From the NCBI RefSeq assembly GCF_024756255.1, contig NZ_JANUHB010000005.1:124001-188000 (forward strand): DNA of 64,000 nt. Direction: 5' to 3'. Under the pieces are notes generated by a model. It had not been told where the DNA came from, searched no databases, and saw nothing but the letters and a program-made list of their open reading frames with translations. This DNA comes from Massilia agilis. GTDB taxonomy: Bacteria; Pseudomonadota; Gammaproteobacteria; Burkholderiales; Burkholderiaceae_D. Made by a program: the position numbers and the translations under genes. This document shows, piece by piece, positions 11,137-22,360 of this stretch. Every line of letters starts with the position of its first letter. The stretch's first letter is position 1.

Positions 11137-11169
11137 AAAACGGGACGGCGATGCCGTCCCGTTTTTTTT
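11137..11169 (+). terminator. Rho-independent terminator after ftsZ
   Basis: A 10-bp perfect stem ACGGGACGGC / GCCGTCCCGT with a 3-base loop (11140-11162) is followed by a run of T and preceded by A residues. It closes the dcw operon 20 bases after the ftsZ stop; the flanking A/T runs mean it could also act on the convergent methyltransferase transcript. Confidence 0.9.
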
Positions 11170-11174
11170 CGCCC

Positions 11175-11203
11175 GTAGGGTGGGCTCTCGAGCCCACGCG
11201 TTC
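11175..11203. repeat. GTAGGGTGGGC-type dispersed palindrome, copy 1
   Basis: GTAGGGTGGGCT, a short self-complementary centre and AGCCCACGCGTTC. It lies between the convergent ends of ftsZ and the methyltransferase gene. The same element recurs near 15.55, 19.2, 27.5, 40.9, 43.1 and 58.75 kb. Confidence 0.75.
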
Positions 11204-11225
11204 GCGCGTGCCGCGTGTCGCCGCG

Positions 11226-12512
11226 TTACGGCACCGATGAATGCCGCAGCAGGATGCGTTCGATCGCGTTGAGCAGCTCGTACACCGGTTTGAAGTCGGC
11301 GAACAGCGTCGCGTTGTCGGGCGACTGCGTCCGCACGGCGGGATCGGCCCGCACCAGGTCGAAGATCTGCCCGAAGCTGCGCTGGCCATCGATATGGCGC
11401 AGGATCTTGCCCGAGTACCGTCCAGCATCCACGGCGGCCGTCATGCCAAGGTGCGGATGGCGCAGCAGCGTCAGGCCGTCCTTGGGCGCAAACATGGTTT
11501 CGAGCGCGCGCGCATCCAGCGGCTCGTGGAAGTAGAGCGGCACGTACTCGGCATCTCCATACGGCGCCTTCGCTTGCGGCTCCCGCGTCAGGTACATGAG
11601 GTGGCGCGTGATGTCGCCCATCAGCAGCTCGGACATCGCGTAACGCGCGCGCTCGTCCATGTGTGCCAGCCGCGCGCGCATGCGCGAAGCTTCCAGCCCT
11701 AGTGTGAACTGCGGCAGGTACGGAAAGCGGCCGCGGCCCACGTCCGACAATTCGATGGTGAAGCCGTGCCCGTCGGCCAGCCACTCGTACAACTGGGGCA
11801 CGGTGTAGGCCCGGTCCTGCGAATGCAGCAGCGAGTCATAGATGCCGGCGTCGCTGTCCTTGTCGTTGTACAGGTCCCCCGCAAGGCCGTACCAGTTCCC
11901 GGGCGGGAGCGCCGCCAGCACCTCCTTGGCCTGTGCGATCTTCTCGCCCTCGGCGCAGCCCTGGTTCGCCAGCCGCAGCAGCTCCTGCATGTGATACACG
12001 CCGGTGCGCCCGATCGCACCATACACCATGAGGGCAATCGCGCCGCGCTCCTTGAGCACGCGCTTCAACGCGCACAGCCCCGCGTTTGGGTCGGCCAGGT
12101 GGTGCAGCACGCCCACGCAATTGATGTAGTCGAATTCGCCCAGCCCAAGCGAGGGCAGGTTGAGGATCGAATCCTGCACCCATTGGATGTTGGCGAGCTT
12201 GCGGATCGCGGCGCGTTCCTTCGCGATGGCGATGCTCGCCGATGACAGGTCCAAATGCACGATCTGCGCATCGGTTCCGCGCAGCTGTTCGGCCAGGAAG
12301 ATGGTCGCGTCGCCCGTGCCGCCGCCCGCTACCAGCACCCGGAACCCGTTGCTGAAGGTCTCGCGGCCCTGGAAGCAGTAGTGGTTCATCATCGGCAGGT
12401 CTTCCAGCCAGGTGCGCTGCAGCCGGTTGTATTCGTCCTTCGGGTCGCAAGGCGGGTAGGGCAGGTGCTCGTACTGCGCCTTCACGCCAGGCAGGTAGTT
12501 CTGGTTGTTCAT
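11226..12512 (-). CDS. SAM-dependent class I methyltransferase
   Basis: 428 aa with the start placed at the ATG giving MNNQNYLPGVKAQYEHLPYP; the open frame extends upstream but the longer N-terminus is arginine-rich and unlike a protein start. SAM-binding motif I is VLVAGGGTGDA (about residues 59-69), an acidic motif II follows in VHLDLSSASIAIAKERA, and FDYINCVGVLHHLADP is the post-motif III region common in methyltransferases. The C-terminal ~200 residues are family-specific and I do not recognise a substrate. Transcribed convergently with ftsZ and divergently from the peroxiredoxin. Confidence 0.85.
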   Translation of the reverse strand: MNNQNYLPGVKAQYEHLPYPPCDPKDEYNRLQRTWLEDLPMMNHYCFQGRETFSNGFRVLVAGGGTGDATIFLAEQLRGTDAQIVHLDLSSASIAIAKERAAIRKLANIQWVQDSILNLPSLGLGEFDYINCVGVLHHLADPNAGLCALKRVLKERGAIALMVYGAIGRTGVYHMQELLRLANQGCAEGEKIAQAKEVLAALPPGNWYGLAGDLYNDKDSDAGIYDSLLHSQDRAYTVPQLYEWLADGHGFTIELSDVGRGRFPYLPQFTLGLEASRMRARLAHMDERARYAMSELLMGDITRHLMYLTREPQAKAPYGDAEYVPLYFHEPLDARALETMFAPKDGLTLLRHPHLGMTAAVDAGRYSGKILRHIDGQRSFGQIFDLVRADPAVRTQSPDNATLFADFKPVYELLNAIERILLRHSSVP

Positions 12513-12655
12513 CGGGCCCACACGTGCGGTTAAGGTGGCCCATCTTCCGATCATTTGGCGGGGCGCGCAAGCGGAAATGGGGCGGTCCCTGCAAGGATCG
12601 CGGGGATCGGGCATACTTCGCGATCTTGGCAACTCATTAAGACAAGGAGACACTT

Positions 12656-13159
12656 ATGACCATCAAGATTGGCGACCGCCTGCCGGAAGGCACACTGTCC
12701 GAATTCATCGAGACCGAAACCGAAGGCTGCAGCCTTGGCCCGAACACCTTCAACGTGGCAGATCTGGTCAAGGGCAAGAAGATTGTGATCTTCGGCCTGC
12801 CGGGCGCATTCACCCCCACCTGCTCGGCCAAGCACGTGCCGGGCTACGTGCAGCACGCCGCCGAACTGAAAGCCAAAGGCGTCGATGAAATCTGGTGCAT
12901 CTCGGTGAACGACGCGTTCGTGATGGGCGCCTGGGGCCGCGAGCAAAAGGCAACCGGGATCGTGCGCATGATGGCGGACGGGAACGCGGCATTTTCGAAG
13001 GCGCTTGGCCTGGACGCGGACTTCTCCAAGTTCGGCATGGGCACGCGCTCGCAGCGCTACTCGATGCTGGTCGAGGACGGCGTGGTCAAGCAGCTGAACG
13101 TGGAGCAGGGCGGCTTCGAAGTGTCGAACGCCGAGACCATGCTCAAGCAGCTGGGCTGA
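12656..13159 (+). CDS. Peroxiredoxin, Prx5/type-II family
   Basis: 167 aa cytoplasmic thiol peroxidase. The peroxidatic motif PGAFTPTCS places the active cysteine at C56, with KKIVIFGLPG before it and the VNDAFVMGAWG segment typical of Prx5-like proteins; it reduces H2O2 or alkyl hydroperoxides using glutathione/glutaredoxin or thioredoxin. The ATG is preceded by AAGGAG at good spacing. A GC-rich hairpin plus T4 follows the gene. It stands alone, divergent from the methyltransferase. Confidence 0.93.
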   Translation: MTIKIGDRLPEGTLSEFIETETEGCSLGPNTFNVADLVKGKKIVIFGLPGAFTPTCSAKHVPGYVQHAAELKAKGVDEIWCISVNDAFVMGAWGREQKATGIVRMMADGNAAFSKALGLDADFSKFGMGTRSQRYSMLVEDGVVKQLNVEQGGFEVSNAETMLKQLG

Positions 13160-13169
13160 CAGCATGGCG

Positions 13170-13190
13170 CCGGGCGCAGCCCGGCTTTTG
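13170..13190 (+). terminator. Hairpin with T-run after the peroxiredoxin gene
   Basis: GCCGGGC / GCCCGGC stem with a three-base loop followed by TTTT, 10 bases after the stop codon. The U tract is short, so termination may be partial, allowing read-through into the acetyltransferase. Confidence 0.6.
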
Positions 13191-13205
13191 GACTTCTCAC
13201 CGACG

Positions 13206-13655
13206 ATGATCATCAACGCCGAATCCCCCAACCAGCCGGAAGTGCTGGCGATGCTCGAGCGCCTTGACGCCTATTGCGCGAGCCTGTATCCGGCCGAGAG
13301 CAACCACTTGATGGACCTGGCCTCGCTGATGCAGGGCGATGTCTTGTTCCTGGTCGCGCGCGACATCGATGGCGCGGCGGTCGGTTGCGGCGCGCTGGTC
13401 AATCGCGGTGGGTACGGCGAGATCAAGCGTATGTATGTGGACGAGCAGCGGCGCGGCCTGGGCACGGGCCGCCAGCTGGTCGAGCAGATCGTGCTGTTCG
13501 CCTCGATGGCCGGGCTGCGCGAGCTGAAGCTCGAGACTGGCATCCGCCAGGGCGAGGCGATCAGGTTGTATGAGCGGTGTGGCTTTGCGCGCTGCGAACC
13601 GTTTGGCGGCTATGCCCCGGATCCGCTCTCCGTCTTCATGGAACGGCGGCTGTGA
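13206..13655 (+). CDS. GNAT-family N-acetyltransferase
   Basis: 149 aa from the ATG giving MIINAESPNQPE; an in-frame ATG 42 bases earlier lies on the preceding hairpin and is less likely. The acetyl-CoA binding segment is YVDEQRRGLGTGRQLVEQI (R/Q-x-x-G-x-G/A pattern), followed by LKLETGIRQGEAIRLYERCGF. Substrate is unknown. Its stop overlaps the GTG start of the exporter gene, so the two are probably co-translated. Confidence 0.88.
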   Translation: MIINAESPNQPEVLAMLERLDAYCASLYPAESNHLMDLASLMQGDVLFLVARDIDGAAVGCGALVNRGGYGEIKRMYVDEQRRGLGTGRQLVEQIVLFASMAGLRELKLETGIRQGEAIRLYERCGFARCEPFGGYAPDPLSVFMERRL

Positions 13656-14533
13656 ACCGCCGCGAATCGAACCTGCGCAGCATCTACGCGATGCTGGTGG
13701 CCGTTGCCATGTTCTCGGTGATGGATACCACCATGAAGGTGCTGGCCGGGCACTTTCCAGCCATGCAGGTGGCGGCGCTGCGTTCGATCGCATCGCTGCC
13801 GCTGGTGTTCGCGTGGGTCGGCTGGCGCGGCGCGTTCGGCTCGGCCCTGCGCGTGAACTGGAAGCTGCAGGTGCTGCGCGCCGCCCTTGGCATCGTGATG
13901 CTGGCGCTGTTCGCGTTCGGGGTCAAGCAGCTGTCGCTCGCATCGGCCTACACGATCTTCTTCATCGGGCCGATCCTGATCACCGCGCTGTCGGTCTTCA
14001 TCCTCAAGGAGAAGGTCGAGACGGCGCGCTGGATCGCCATCGGCACCGGCATGATCGGCGTGCTGGTCGTGCTGCGGCCCGACGGCTCGGGATTCCTGAG
14101 CATCGGCGGGCTGGCCATCTTGGCCGCGGCCGTGATGTACGCGGTGTCCGCGATTGCCGCGCGCCTCCTGGCGCGCACCGATCGCGCCGAGCACATGATG
14201 CTCTGGCTGATGCTCATGATGGCAATCGGCGCCTCGGTGCTTGCGCTGCCGGGCTGGATCCCGGTCGCTGCCTCGCACCTGCCGGTCCTGTGCACGCTCG
14301 CGGTCAGCGGCTTCTTCGCCCAGCTCGCCATCAACGAGGCGTTCAGCCACGGCGAGGCCTCGGTCGTGGCGCCGTTCGAATATTCGGCGCTGGCGTGGGG
14401 CGTGGCGATCGATTGGCTGCTCTGGCACACGCTGCCGGACCGGTACACAATGATCGGCGCGGCGATCATCATTGGCAGCGGCTTGTACCTGATTCGCCAC
14501 GAGCGGGTGCATGCCGAGGCCGAGCATCCATAA
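13652..14533 (+). CDS. DMT-superfamily (EamA) transporter
   Basis: 293 aa integral membrane protein with about ten hydrophobic segments organised as two EamA halves; the first starts MLVAVAMFSVMDTTMKVLAG and the second near ILAAAVMYAVSAIAARLL. The start is taken as the GTG overlapping the acetyltransferase stop (GTGA), giving VNRRESNLRSIYAML. EamA proteins export metabolites or drugs by a proton-coupled mechanism; the substrate is not predictable here. Confidence 0.87.
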   Translation: MNRRESNLRSIYAMLVAVAMFSVMDTTMKVLAGHFPAMQVAALRSIASLPLVFAWVGWRGAFGSALRVNWKLQVLRAALGIVMLALFAFGVKQLSLASAYTIFFIGPILITALSVFILKEKVETARWIAIGTGMIGVLVVLRPDGSGFLSIGGLAILAAAVMYAVSAIAARLLARTDRAEHMMLWLMLMMAIGASVLALPGWIPVAASHLPVLCTLAVSGFFAQLAINEAFSHGEASVVAPFEYSALAWGVAIDWLLWHTLPDRYTMIGAAIIIGSGLYLIRHERVHAEAEHP

Positions 14534-14535
14534 AA

Positions 14536-14588
14536 AGCGTCGCATCGGCGCTACCGCCGAGGCCGGGCCGGGCGACATAGCCGACGCT
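14536..14588. repeat. GC-rich imperfect palindrome upstream of lpxC
   Basis: AGCGTCG (14536-14542) pairs with CGACGCT (14582-14588), with nested CGGCG / CGCCG and GGCCGGGCC inside. It could end the exporter transcript, or be a REP-like element; it also covers the place where the -35 of lpxC would lie. Confidence 0.5.
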
Positions 14589-14592
14589 ACGA

Positions 14593-14598
14593 TATAAT
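14593..14598 (+). promoter_or_regulatory. -10 box of lpxC, positioned for a leaderless transcript
   Basis: A perfect TATAAT ends 6 bases before the lpxC ATG. With the usual 6-7 base spacing, transcription would begin at or beside the A of the start codon. No Shine-Dalgarno precedes the ATG and no good -35 is visible. Confidence 0.6.
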
Positions 14599-14604
14599 CG
14601 GCCA

Positions 14605-15540
14605 ATGCTCAAACAACGAACCGTCAAACAGGTAGTGCGCACCACTGGCGTGGGCCTGCACTCGGGTACCAAGGTCGAGCTGACCTTGCGTCCGGCCCCG
14701 GTCGACACCGGCATCGTGTTCCGCCGTGTCGATCTCGACCCGGTGGTCGAATTCCCCGCCAGCGCCGAAGTGGTCGGCGACACCCGCATGGCCTCGGTCC
14801 TGGTGCGGGACGGCGCGCGCGTTTCCACCGTCGAGCACCTGATGTCCGCCTGCGCGGGCCTTGGCATCGACAACCTGTACGTGGACGTGTCGGCCGAAGA
14901 GATCCCGATCATGGACGGTTCGGCATCCTCGTTCGTGTTCCTGCTGCAGCAGGCCGGCGTGCAGGAGCAGGCGGCGCCCAAGAAGTTCATCCGCGTGCTC
15001 AAGGACGTCGAGGTGCGCCAGGGCAGCGGCGCCAACGAGAAGTGGGCGCGCCTGTCGCCGTACGACGGCTTCAAGCTCGACTTTTTCATCGAATTCAACC
15101 ATCCGGCAGTGGACGGCACCTCGCAGCGTGCCAGTGTCGATTTCGGCACCGTCTCGTACGTGCACGACGTGGCGCGCGCCCGCACCTTCGGCTTCATGCA
15201 GGACGTGGAAAGCCTGCGCGGCATGGGCCTGGCCCGCGGCGGCTCGCTCGAGAACGCCATCGTCATGGACGAGTACCGCATCCTCAACGCCGACGGCCTG
15301 CGCTACGACGACGAGTTCGTGCGCCACAAGATCCTCGACGCGATCGGCGACCTGTACCTGGTGGGCTACCCGCTGCTGGCCCATTACACCGCGCACAAGT
15401 CCGGCCACGCGCTCAACAACGACCTGCTGCGCGCCCTGCTGGCCGACCGCGAGGCCTACGAAATCGTCTCGTTCGACGCGCCGGGCACGGCGCCGGTGTC
15501 CTATGTGCGCCAGATGGCGCGCGAGTGGGCGCTGACCTGA
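14605..15540 (+). CDS. lpxC: UDP-3-O-acyl-N-acetylglucosamine deacetylase
   Basis: 311 aa zinc amidase catalysing the committed step of lipid A synthesis in the cytoplasm. It aligns from its first residues with E. coli LpxC ([21 protein letters not shown]). Zinc ligands are the His of [12 protein letters not shown] and the His/Asp of [28 protein letters not shown] and KSGHALNN are also conserved. The C-terminus is slightly shorter than in some relatives. The TATAAT directly before the ATG suggests its own promoter rather than read-through from the dcw operon. Confidence 0.98.
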   Translation: MLKQRTVKQVVRTTGVGLHSGTKVELTLRPAPVDTGIVFRRVDLDPVVEFPASAEVVGDTRMASVLVRDGARVSTVEHLMSACAGLGIDNLYVDVSAEEIPIMDGSASSFVFLLQQAGVQEQAAPKKFIRVLKDVEVRQGSGANEKWARLSPYDGFKLDFFIEFNHPAVDGTSQRASVDFGTVSYVHDVARARTFGFMQDVESLRGMGLARGGSLENAIVMDEYRILNADGLRYDDEFVRHKILDAIGDLYLVGYPLLAHYTAHKSGHALNNDLLRALLADREAYEIVSFDAPGTAPVSYVRQMAREWALT

Positions 15541-15550
15541 GCCCGCTCTG

Positions 15551-15644
15551 GTAGGGTGGGCAGGTCTCCTGCCCACGCGTTCAGGCACACGGCGCGTCAA
15601 CGCAGCTTCTGTTTGGACGCGTGGGCAGAATCTGCCCACCCTAC
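15551..15644. repeat. GTAGGGTGGGC-type palindromes, inverted pair (copy 2)
   Basis: One element in forward orientation (15551-15582, ending CCCACGCGTTC) and one in reverse (15616-15644, ending CCCACCCTAC). It fills the gap between the convergent lpxC and dciA-like genes and may act as a bidirectional terminator. Confidence 0.75.
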
Positions 15645-15648
15645 GAAA

Positions 15649-16149
15649 TCAACCCTGCTGCTTGCGCTTGGCCGCCAGCGACTTGATCGCCGCGATCAGG
15701 TCCGCATTTTGCGCCGTCTGCGGCAGCGCATCGCCCAGATCCTCAAACGCCTGCACCGCCGTCGGCGGCAGTTCGAGCGTGCGCATCTTCATCTGTTCCG
15801 GAACCGGGCGCGTCACCTGGACCTTCAGCTTGATCGAGTCCACCTGCCAGCCGCGCTGCAGCAGCCCGTTCTGCAGCTTGAGCGTCTGCTGCTTGAGCCG
15901 CGCCGCCAGTGCCGAACTGGGCACGGCCAGCACCAGCGCGCCCTCCTGGAACGAGAGCACGTCGCACGCCGAGAACATCGCCGGCAGCAGGGCCGCGCAG
16001 TCGCTCTGCAGGCGCGCCATGCGCATGGCGGCCGGCAGCAGGGCGGCCATCCTGTCGTTCGCGCGCAGGAACTCGGTGGCGCCGAAGGATGTCTTGTTGG
16101 TCCGGGTGCCATAAATGTGGACCGGACGGGCATTGTGGGAGAACTGCAT
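15649..16149 (-). CDS. DciA-like protein (DUF721)
   Basis: 166 aa small protein with the DUF721/DciA features: a helical N-terminal half (RANDRMAALLPAAMRM) and a KH-like core with LSFQEGALVLAVPSSALAARLKQQ. DciA proteins load the replicative helicase DnaB in bacteria lacking DnaC. The position between lpxC and secA, on the opposite strand, is typical for this family in betaproteobacteria. Function is assigned by family; the sequence itself has no catalytic motif. Confidence 0.8.
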   Translation of the reverse strand: MQFSHNARPVHIYGTRTNKTSFGATEFLRANDRMAALLPAAMRMARLQSDCAALLPAMFSACDVLSFQEGALVLAVPSSALAARLKQQTLKLQNGLLQRGWQVDSIKLKVQVTRPVPEQMKMRTLELPPTAVQAFEDLGDALPQTAQNADLIAAIKSLAAKRKQQG

Positions 16150-16367
16150 CCCGTCAACATACCACAGCCGGGACCGTCTGGCAGCACCGGCTGGCAGGGC
16201 AGTTCAGTTTGATAACTTTCTTTGACCCCAAGTACTTGTTATCCCGGCTGTAGTCCCCAAGTGTGGCGACGCCGCATGCTAAAATCAACGGTTTGCGGCC
16301 ACAGGCGGTCTTCGAGTGATATCATTTTGATATCTATCCCGGCGCGTATTTTTGAAGAATTCCAAGC

Positions 16368-19145
<2,778 letters not shown>

Positions 19146-19165
19146 TCCGCTAGCAGGGCAAAGCA

Positions 19166-19198
19166 AAAACGGCAGGTTGCGACCTGCCGTTTTTTTTT
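19166..19198 (+). terminator. Rho-independent terminator after secA
   Basis: A 9-bp perfect stem ACGGCAGGT / ACCTGCCGT with loop TGCG (19169-19190) is followed by nine T. It starts about 20 bases after the secA stop. Confidence 0.92.
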
Positions 19199-19214
19199 CG
19201 GCTTCCGTGACAAC

Positions 19215-19248
19215 GTAGGGTGGGCAGGTCTCCCTGCCCACGCGTTCA
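19215..19248. repeat. GTAGGGTGGGC-type palindrome, copy 3
   Basis: GTAGGGTGGGCAGG / CCTGCCCACGCGTTC in the gap between the secA terminator and the convergent tyrosinase gene. Confidence 0.75.
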
Positions 19249-19287
19249 GTCAGTGCCGGCGTGATCCGGTATCGTGCGCGCCCACAA

Positions 19288-20961
19288 TCAGTACACCTCC
19301 ACGTTCACCGCCAGCAGCTCCACAGCGCCCCCATGGTCCATGCCCTCGTGTGCCGCATGCATCGGCACGATGCGCAGACGCACGTTGCCATCCGCCGCCA
19401 CCTGGCCGAGCTTCTGCCCGAGAGGTATCACGTACGACAGCGCCGCGCCGTGCGCGTGGTGGCCGAACATGGCGATCGCGCCCACGTAGAACGGGCTGGC
19501 CGCATCCACCTGTGACAGGTCCTCGGGACCGTTGACGACGATGACATAGTCGTTGTGTTCCGAATGCGGGAAGTTCAGCGTCAGGTTCGCGACCAGTACG
19601 CTGCCCGCGGCCGTGGCCTGCTCGATGGTGCCGGCCGGGAGCTGCACAAGACCACTGGCTGCTTGTCCGCCCCGGCCCAGCCGGTCGACGACTTTGCCGC
19701 TGAACACGCGCCGCGCAGCCAGCCGGCCTTTCGGCTTGCCCTTCGCTTGCGCGACCACATCCTCGCCCGACCCGGGCTCATAGTCGTAGTTGAAGGCCTC
19801 CATCGCCTCGTAGTCGCCGCCGCGCGTCTTCGCCACCGGCGCGCCCTTGCTGTCCACAAAGAACAGCATCGGCTCGCTGGCCCAGCGGAAGTAATCGGTG
19901 TTCTTTTCCTCGGGCGATTTCTGGTCGTCCGGCAGGTCGGTCCGCAATTCTGAACCGGCGGGCAATGTCGGCAGGCCAAGTGCCTGTTGCTTGCGCGTCC
20001 ACACGTCCCACAGGCGGTCCATGTTGCCGTGGTGCAGGAAGAAGATCGGGTCGACCGGCGACAGCATGTCCGTCATGAAGCCCATGGCATCGACAAAATT
20101 GCAGTCGCGCGAGCCGACGCAGCGGTGCACCAGGTTGTGCGGCTGGGCTTCGAGGATGCCGAAGCCGGCCATGGCGCTGTGGTTCGGCGCCTTGAAACTG
20201 CCAAAGGCGGGAAAGTCCTGCGCCGCGAGCGCCGCGTGAACGGTCCCGATCGACACCGCGGCCGCCGTCATCGGCGAAAACTCGGGATGCTCGCGCCGCA
20301 GCCCGCGCGCGCCCGGCTGGTCGTAGAACAGGCGGCCGGACGGGTCGGTGACGATGTCGAACATCAGATCGGGGTCGAAGCGCATCCGGCGCATCAGGAG
20401 CTGGCCGTATTGCGAGCGTGTCTGGAACACGCCGCCCGGCGAGGTCCAGTAGCCGGAGTTTTCGATCGCGCGCTTGAGGCGCGCTTCGAAGTCGGGCGCG
20501 GTCGGGATGTAGGCGCTGTGGTTCGGGTCGAGCACGTCGTCGAACATGCCGTCGGGCACCTTTGGCTCCGCGGTCCAGTCCCAGTACGGCAGTGCGAACT
20601 GGGGATCGCCGCTCAGTTCACGGCAGATCTGCTCGAACCAGCCGAGGTAGCCGCGATGCCAGGGCAGGAACCACCAGTTGCCGTGCGGGCAGTCCACCGT
20701 GTGGACGATCGCGTGGCGATACCAGTTGCGTGGATCTTCCGGCGGCAATGCGAGCATCGCCCGGACTGCTTTCGCGTAGCTCTTAAGCATGCGCGGTCCG
20801 TGCGGACCGGTCGCGTTGTAGCGCCGGTAGCGCACGCCATTGGCCACCGGCTGTCCCATCGATGAGGCCAGCGGAAGCATGCTGGCACAGAGGGCGATAC
20901 CAGTTTTCTTCAGCGCATCGCGGCGCGACACGCTCAACACATTGCTCGGCGTTTTGATCAT
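19288..20961 (-). CDS. Tat-exported tyrosinase-family copper oxidase
   Basis: 557 aa from the ATG preceded by GGAG at six bases (MIKTPSNVLSVSRRDALKKTG); an ATG four codons earlier has no ribosome site. The N-terminus is a twin-arginine signal (SRRDALKK plus a hydrophobic stretch to about residue 36). The CuA site is in the segment HAIVHTVDCPHGNWWFLPWH (about residues 83-102) and CuB in HNLVHRCV plus SPVDPIFFLHHGNMDRLWDVW. The C-terminal ~170 residues form an extra domain of the kind that covers the site in pro-tyrosinases. Likely oxidises phenols to quinones outside the cytoplasm. It sits between secA and argJ, normally neighbours, so it looks like an insertion into a conserved order. Confidence 0.88.
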   Translation of the reverse strand: MIKTPSNVLSVSRRDALKKTGIALCASMLPLASSMGQPVANGVRYRRYNATGPHGPRMLKSYAKAVRAMLALPPEDPRNWYRHAIVHTVDCPHGNWWFLPWHRGYLGWFEQICRELSGDPQFALPYWDWTAEPKVPDGMFDDVLDPNHSAYIPTAPDFEARLKRAIENSGYWTSPGGVFQTRSQYGQLLMRRMRFDPDLMFDIVTDPSGRLFYDQPGARGLRREHPEFSPMTAAAVSIGTVHAALAAQDFPAFGSFKAPNHSAMAGFGILEAQPHNLVHRCVGSRDCNFVDAMGFMTDMLSPVDPIFFLHHGNMDRLWDVWTRKQQALGLPTLPAGSELRTDLPDDQKSPEEKNTDYFRWASEPMLFFVDSKGAPVAKTRGGDYEAMEAFNYDYEPGSGEDVVAQAKGKPKGRLAARRVFSGKVVDRLGRGGQAASGLVQLPAGTIEQATAAGSVLVANLTLNFPHSEHNDYVIVVNGPEDLSQVDAASPFYVGAIAMFGHHAHGAALSYVIPLGQKLGQVAADGNVRLRIVPMHAAHEGMDHGGAVELLAVNVEVY

Positions 20962-21118
20962 GGGTTGCTCCATTTGAGTGCAGGGCTGGGATACGAGCTC
21001 AGCCTAGCGTGCGCGGGCGAGTCGTCCGTGCCAAAGCTCAAACGGCCCGATCAGCAAGGCCAAGGTTTGGTGTCGCACCTGCGGAAATGTCGCTAAGGAT
21101 TTCCCGAGGTCAGCAGTT

Positions 21119-22177
21119 TCAGCGCGCCGGGTGGCGGAACATCTTTTCCTCGTGCCACAGGGTCACGAACAGCGTCATCACCACCGGACCCACAAACAGT
21201 CCGATCAGCCCGAGCGTCTCCACGCCGCCGAGAATGCCCAGCAGCACGGCCAGGAACGGCAGCTTGGTCGCGTTGCCGATCATCGTTGGACGCACGAAAT
21301 GGTCGGCCACGAACAACACGACTGCACCCCAGGCGATGATGGCCGCGGCGCCGACGGTGTTGCCGTTGTAGAACAGCAGCGCCGCCACGCTGCCGAATGC
21401 GAGCGGCGCGCCAAACGGGATGATCGCGAGCACGCCGGTGGCCGCCGTCCATAGTACCGCGGACGGCACCCCGGCAAATTCGTACGCGATTCCGAGCAGG
21501 ATGCCTTCGGCCAGCCCAACCAGCACCAGGCCGTTCACGGTGGCGCGAATCGCGATTGGCACGCGGTTCGAATACAGCGCCCAGCGCTGGTTGCCGATCA
21601 GGTGGTTGCCGATTGCGTCCAGCTGCGACAGCAGGGCCGCACCGTCCTTGTAGAAGAAGAACAGGCACAGGAAGGCGAACAGCACGTCGATCATGCGGTG
21701 CATGACGCCACTGCCGAAAGTGCGCAGCACCTCGCTCGCGGTATGCATGCGCGTGACCGAGCCGTCGGTGAGCAGGTGCGTCAGGCCGTGCGGCTGGCTG
21801 AGCGTGGTCTGCCACCAATCCAGGACGGCATTGCCGATCAGGGGAATGCGCACCAGCCAGTCCGGCGCGGCCAGTCCTTCGTTGTTGGCGCTGGCCACCA
21901 GCGCGGCCAGCGCCGGCGCCTGTTTGGCGGCCTGCATGATGCCCAAGGCGAGCGGCGTGATGAACACGACCGCACACATCACCGTAACCACGAGCGCGGC
22001 GCCGATCTCGCGCCCTCCCAGCGAGCGCAGCGCCCGTTTGTACAACGGCCAGGTCGCAATCGCCAGGATGGCGGCCCACAGCAAGGGCAGCACGAAACGC
22101 TGGGTCACGAAAATGGCAAAGCCGATGATCGCGAGCGAAAAGACGGCACTGAGCACACTGCGTTGGGTTTCGGACAT
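21119..22177 (-). CDS. AI-2E family transporter (putative permease)
   Basis: 352 aa membrane protein of the PerM/TqsA/YdiK type: about eight hydrophobic segments, with the C-terminal conserved GLIGLFVGPVVMTLFVTLW. The start MSETQRSVLSAV is chosen because GGAG lies six bases upstream, and because the upstream in-frame ATG falls on a TATAAT box (22206-22211). Members export autoinducer-2 or other small molecules or act as Na+/H+ antiporters; the substrate here is unknown. Confidence 0.86.
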   Translation of the reverse strand: MSETQRSVLSAVFSLAIIGFAIFVTQRFVLPLLWAAILAIATWPLYKRALRSLGGREIGAALVVTVMCAVVFITPLALGIMQAAKQAPALAALVASANNEGLAAPDWLVRIPLIGNAVLDWWQTTLSQPHGLTHLLTDGSVTRMHTASEVLRTFGSGVMHRMIDVLFAFLCLFFFYKDGAALLSQLDAIGNHLIGNQRWALYSNRVPIAIRATVNGLVLVGLAEGILLGIAYEFAGVPSAVLWTAATGVLAIIPFGAPLAFGSVAALLFYNGNTVGAAAIIAWGAVVLFVADHFVRPTMIGNATKLPFLAVLLGILGGVETLGLIGLFVGPVVMTLFVTLWHEEKMFRHPAR

Positions 22178-22205
22178 CCGGTTCTCCATGCGAAAGGCTG
22201 CAGGC

Positions 22206-22211
22206 ATTATA
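22206..22211 (-). promoter_or_regulatory. -10 box upstream of the AI-2E family gene
   Basis: TATAAT on the minus strand, placing a start of transcription near 22199 and a leader of about 20 bases before the chosen ATG. It supports the shorter reading frame. Confidence 0.5.
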
Positions 22212-22360
22212 AAGATTTCATGTCCTGGTGGCCCTTGTTAAGCCATTAGCTCAGGTTAAGCGCGACCGCACAATCGCTATTGCCGGGAAAAGCTGCACGG
22301 CTCTCATTGTTTCGTGGTGGCGGTACAATATCGGATTTCCTATATCCACCTGAGAACGCC

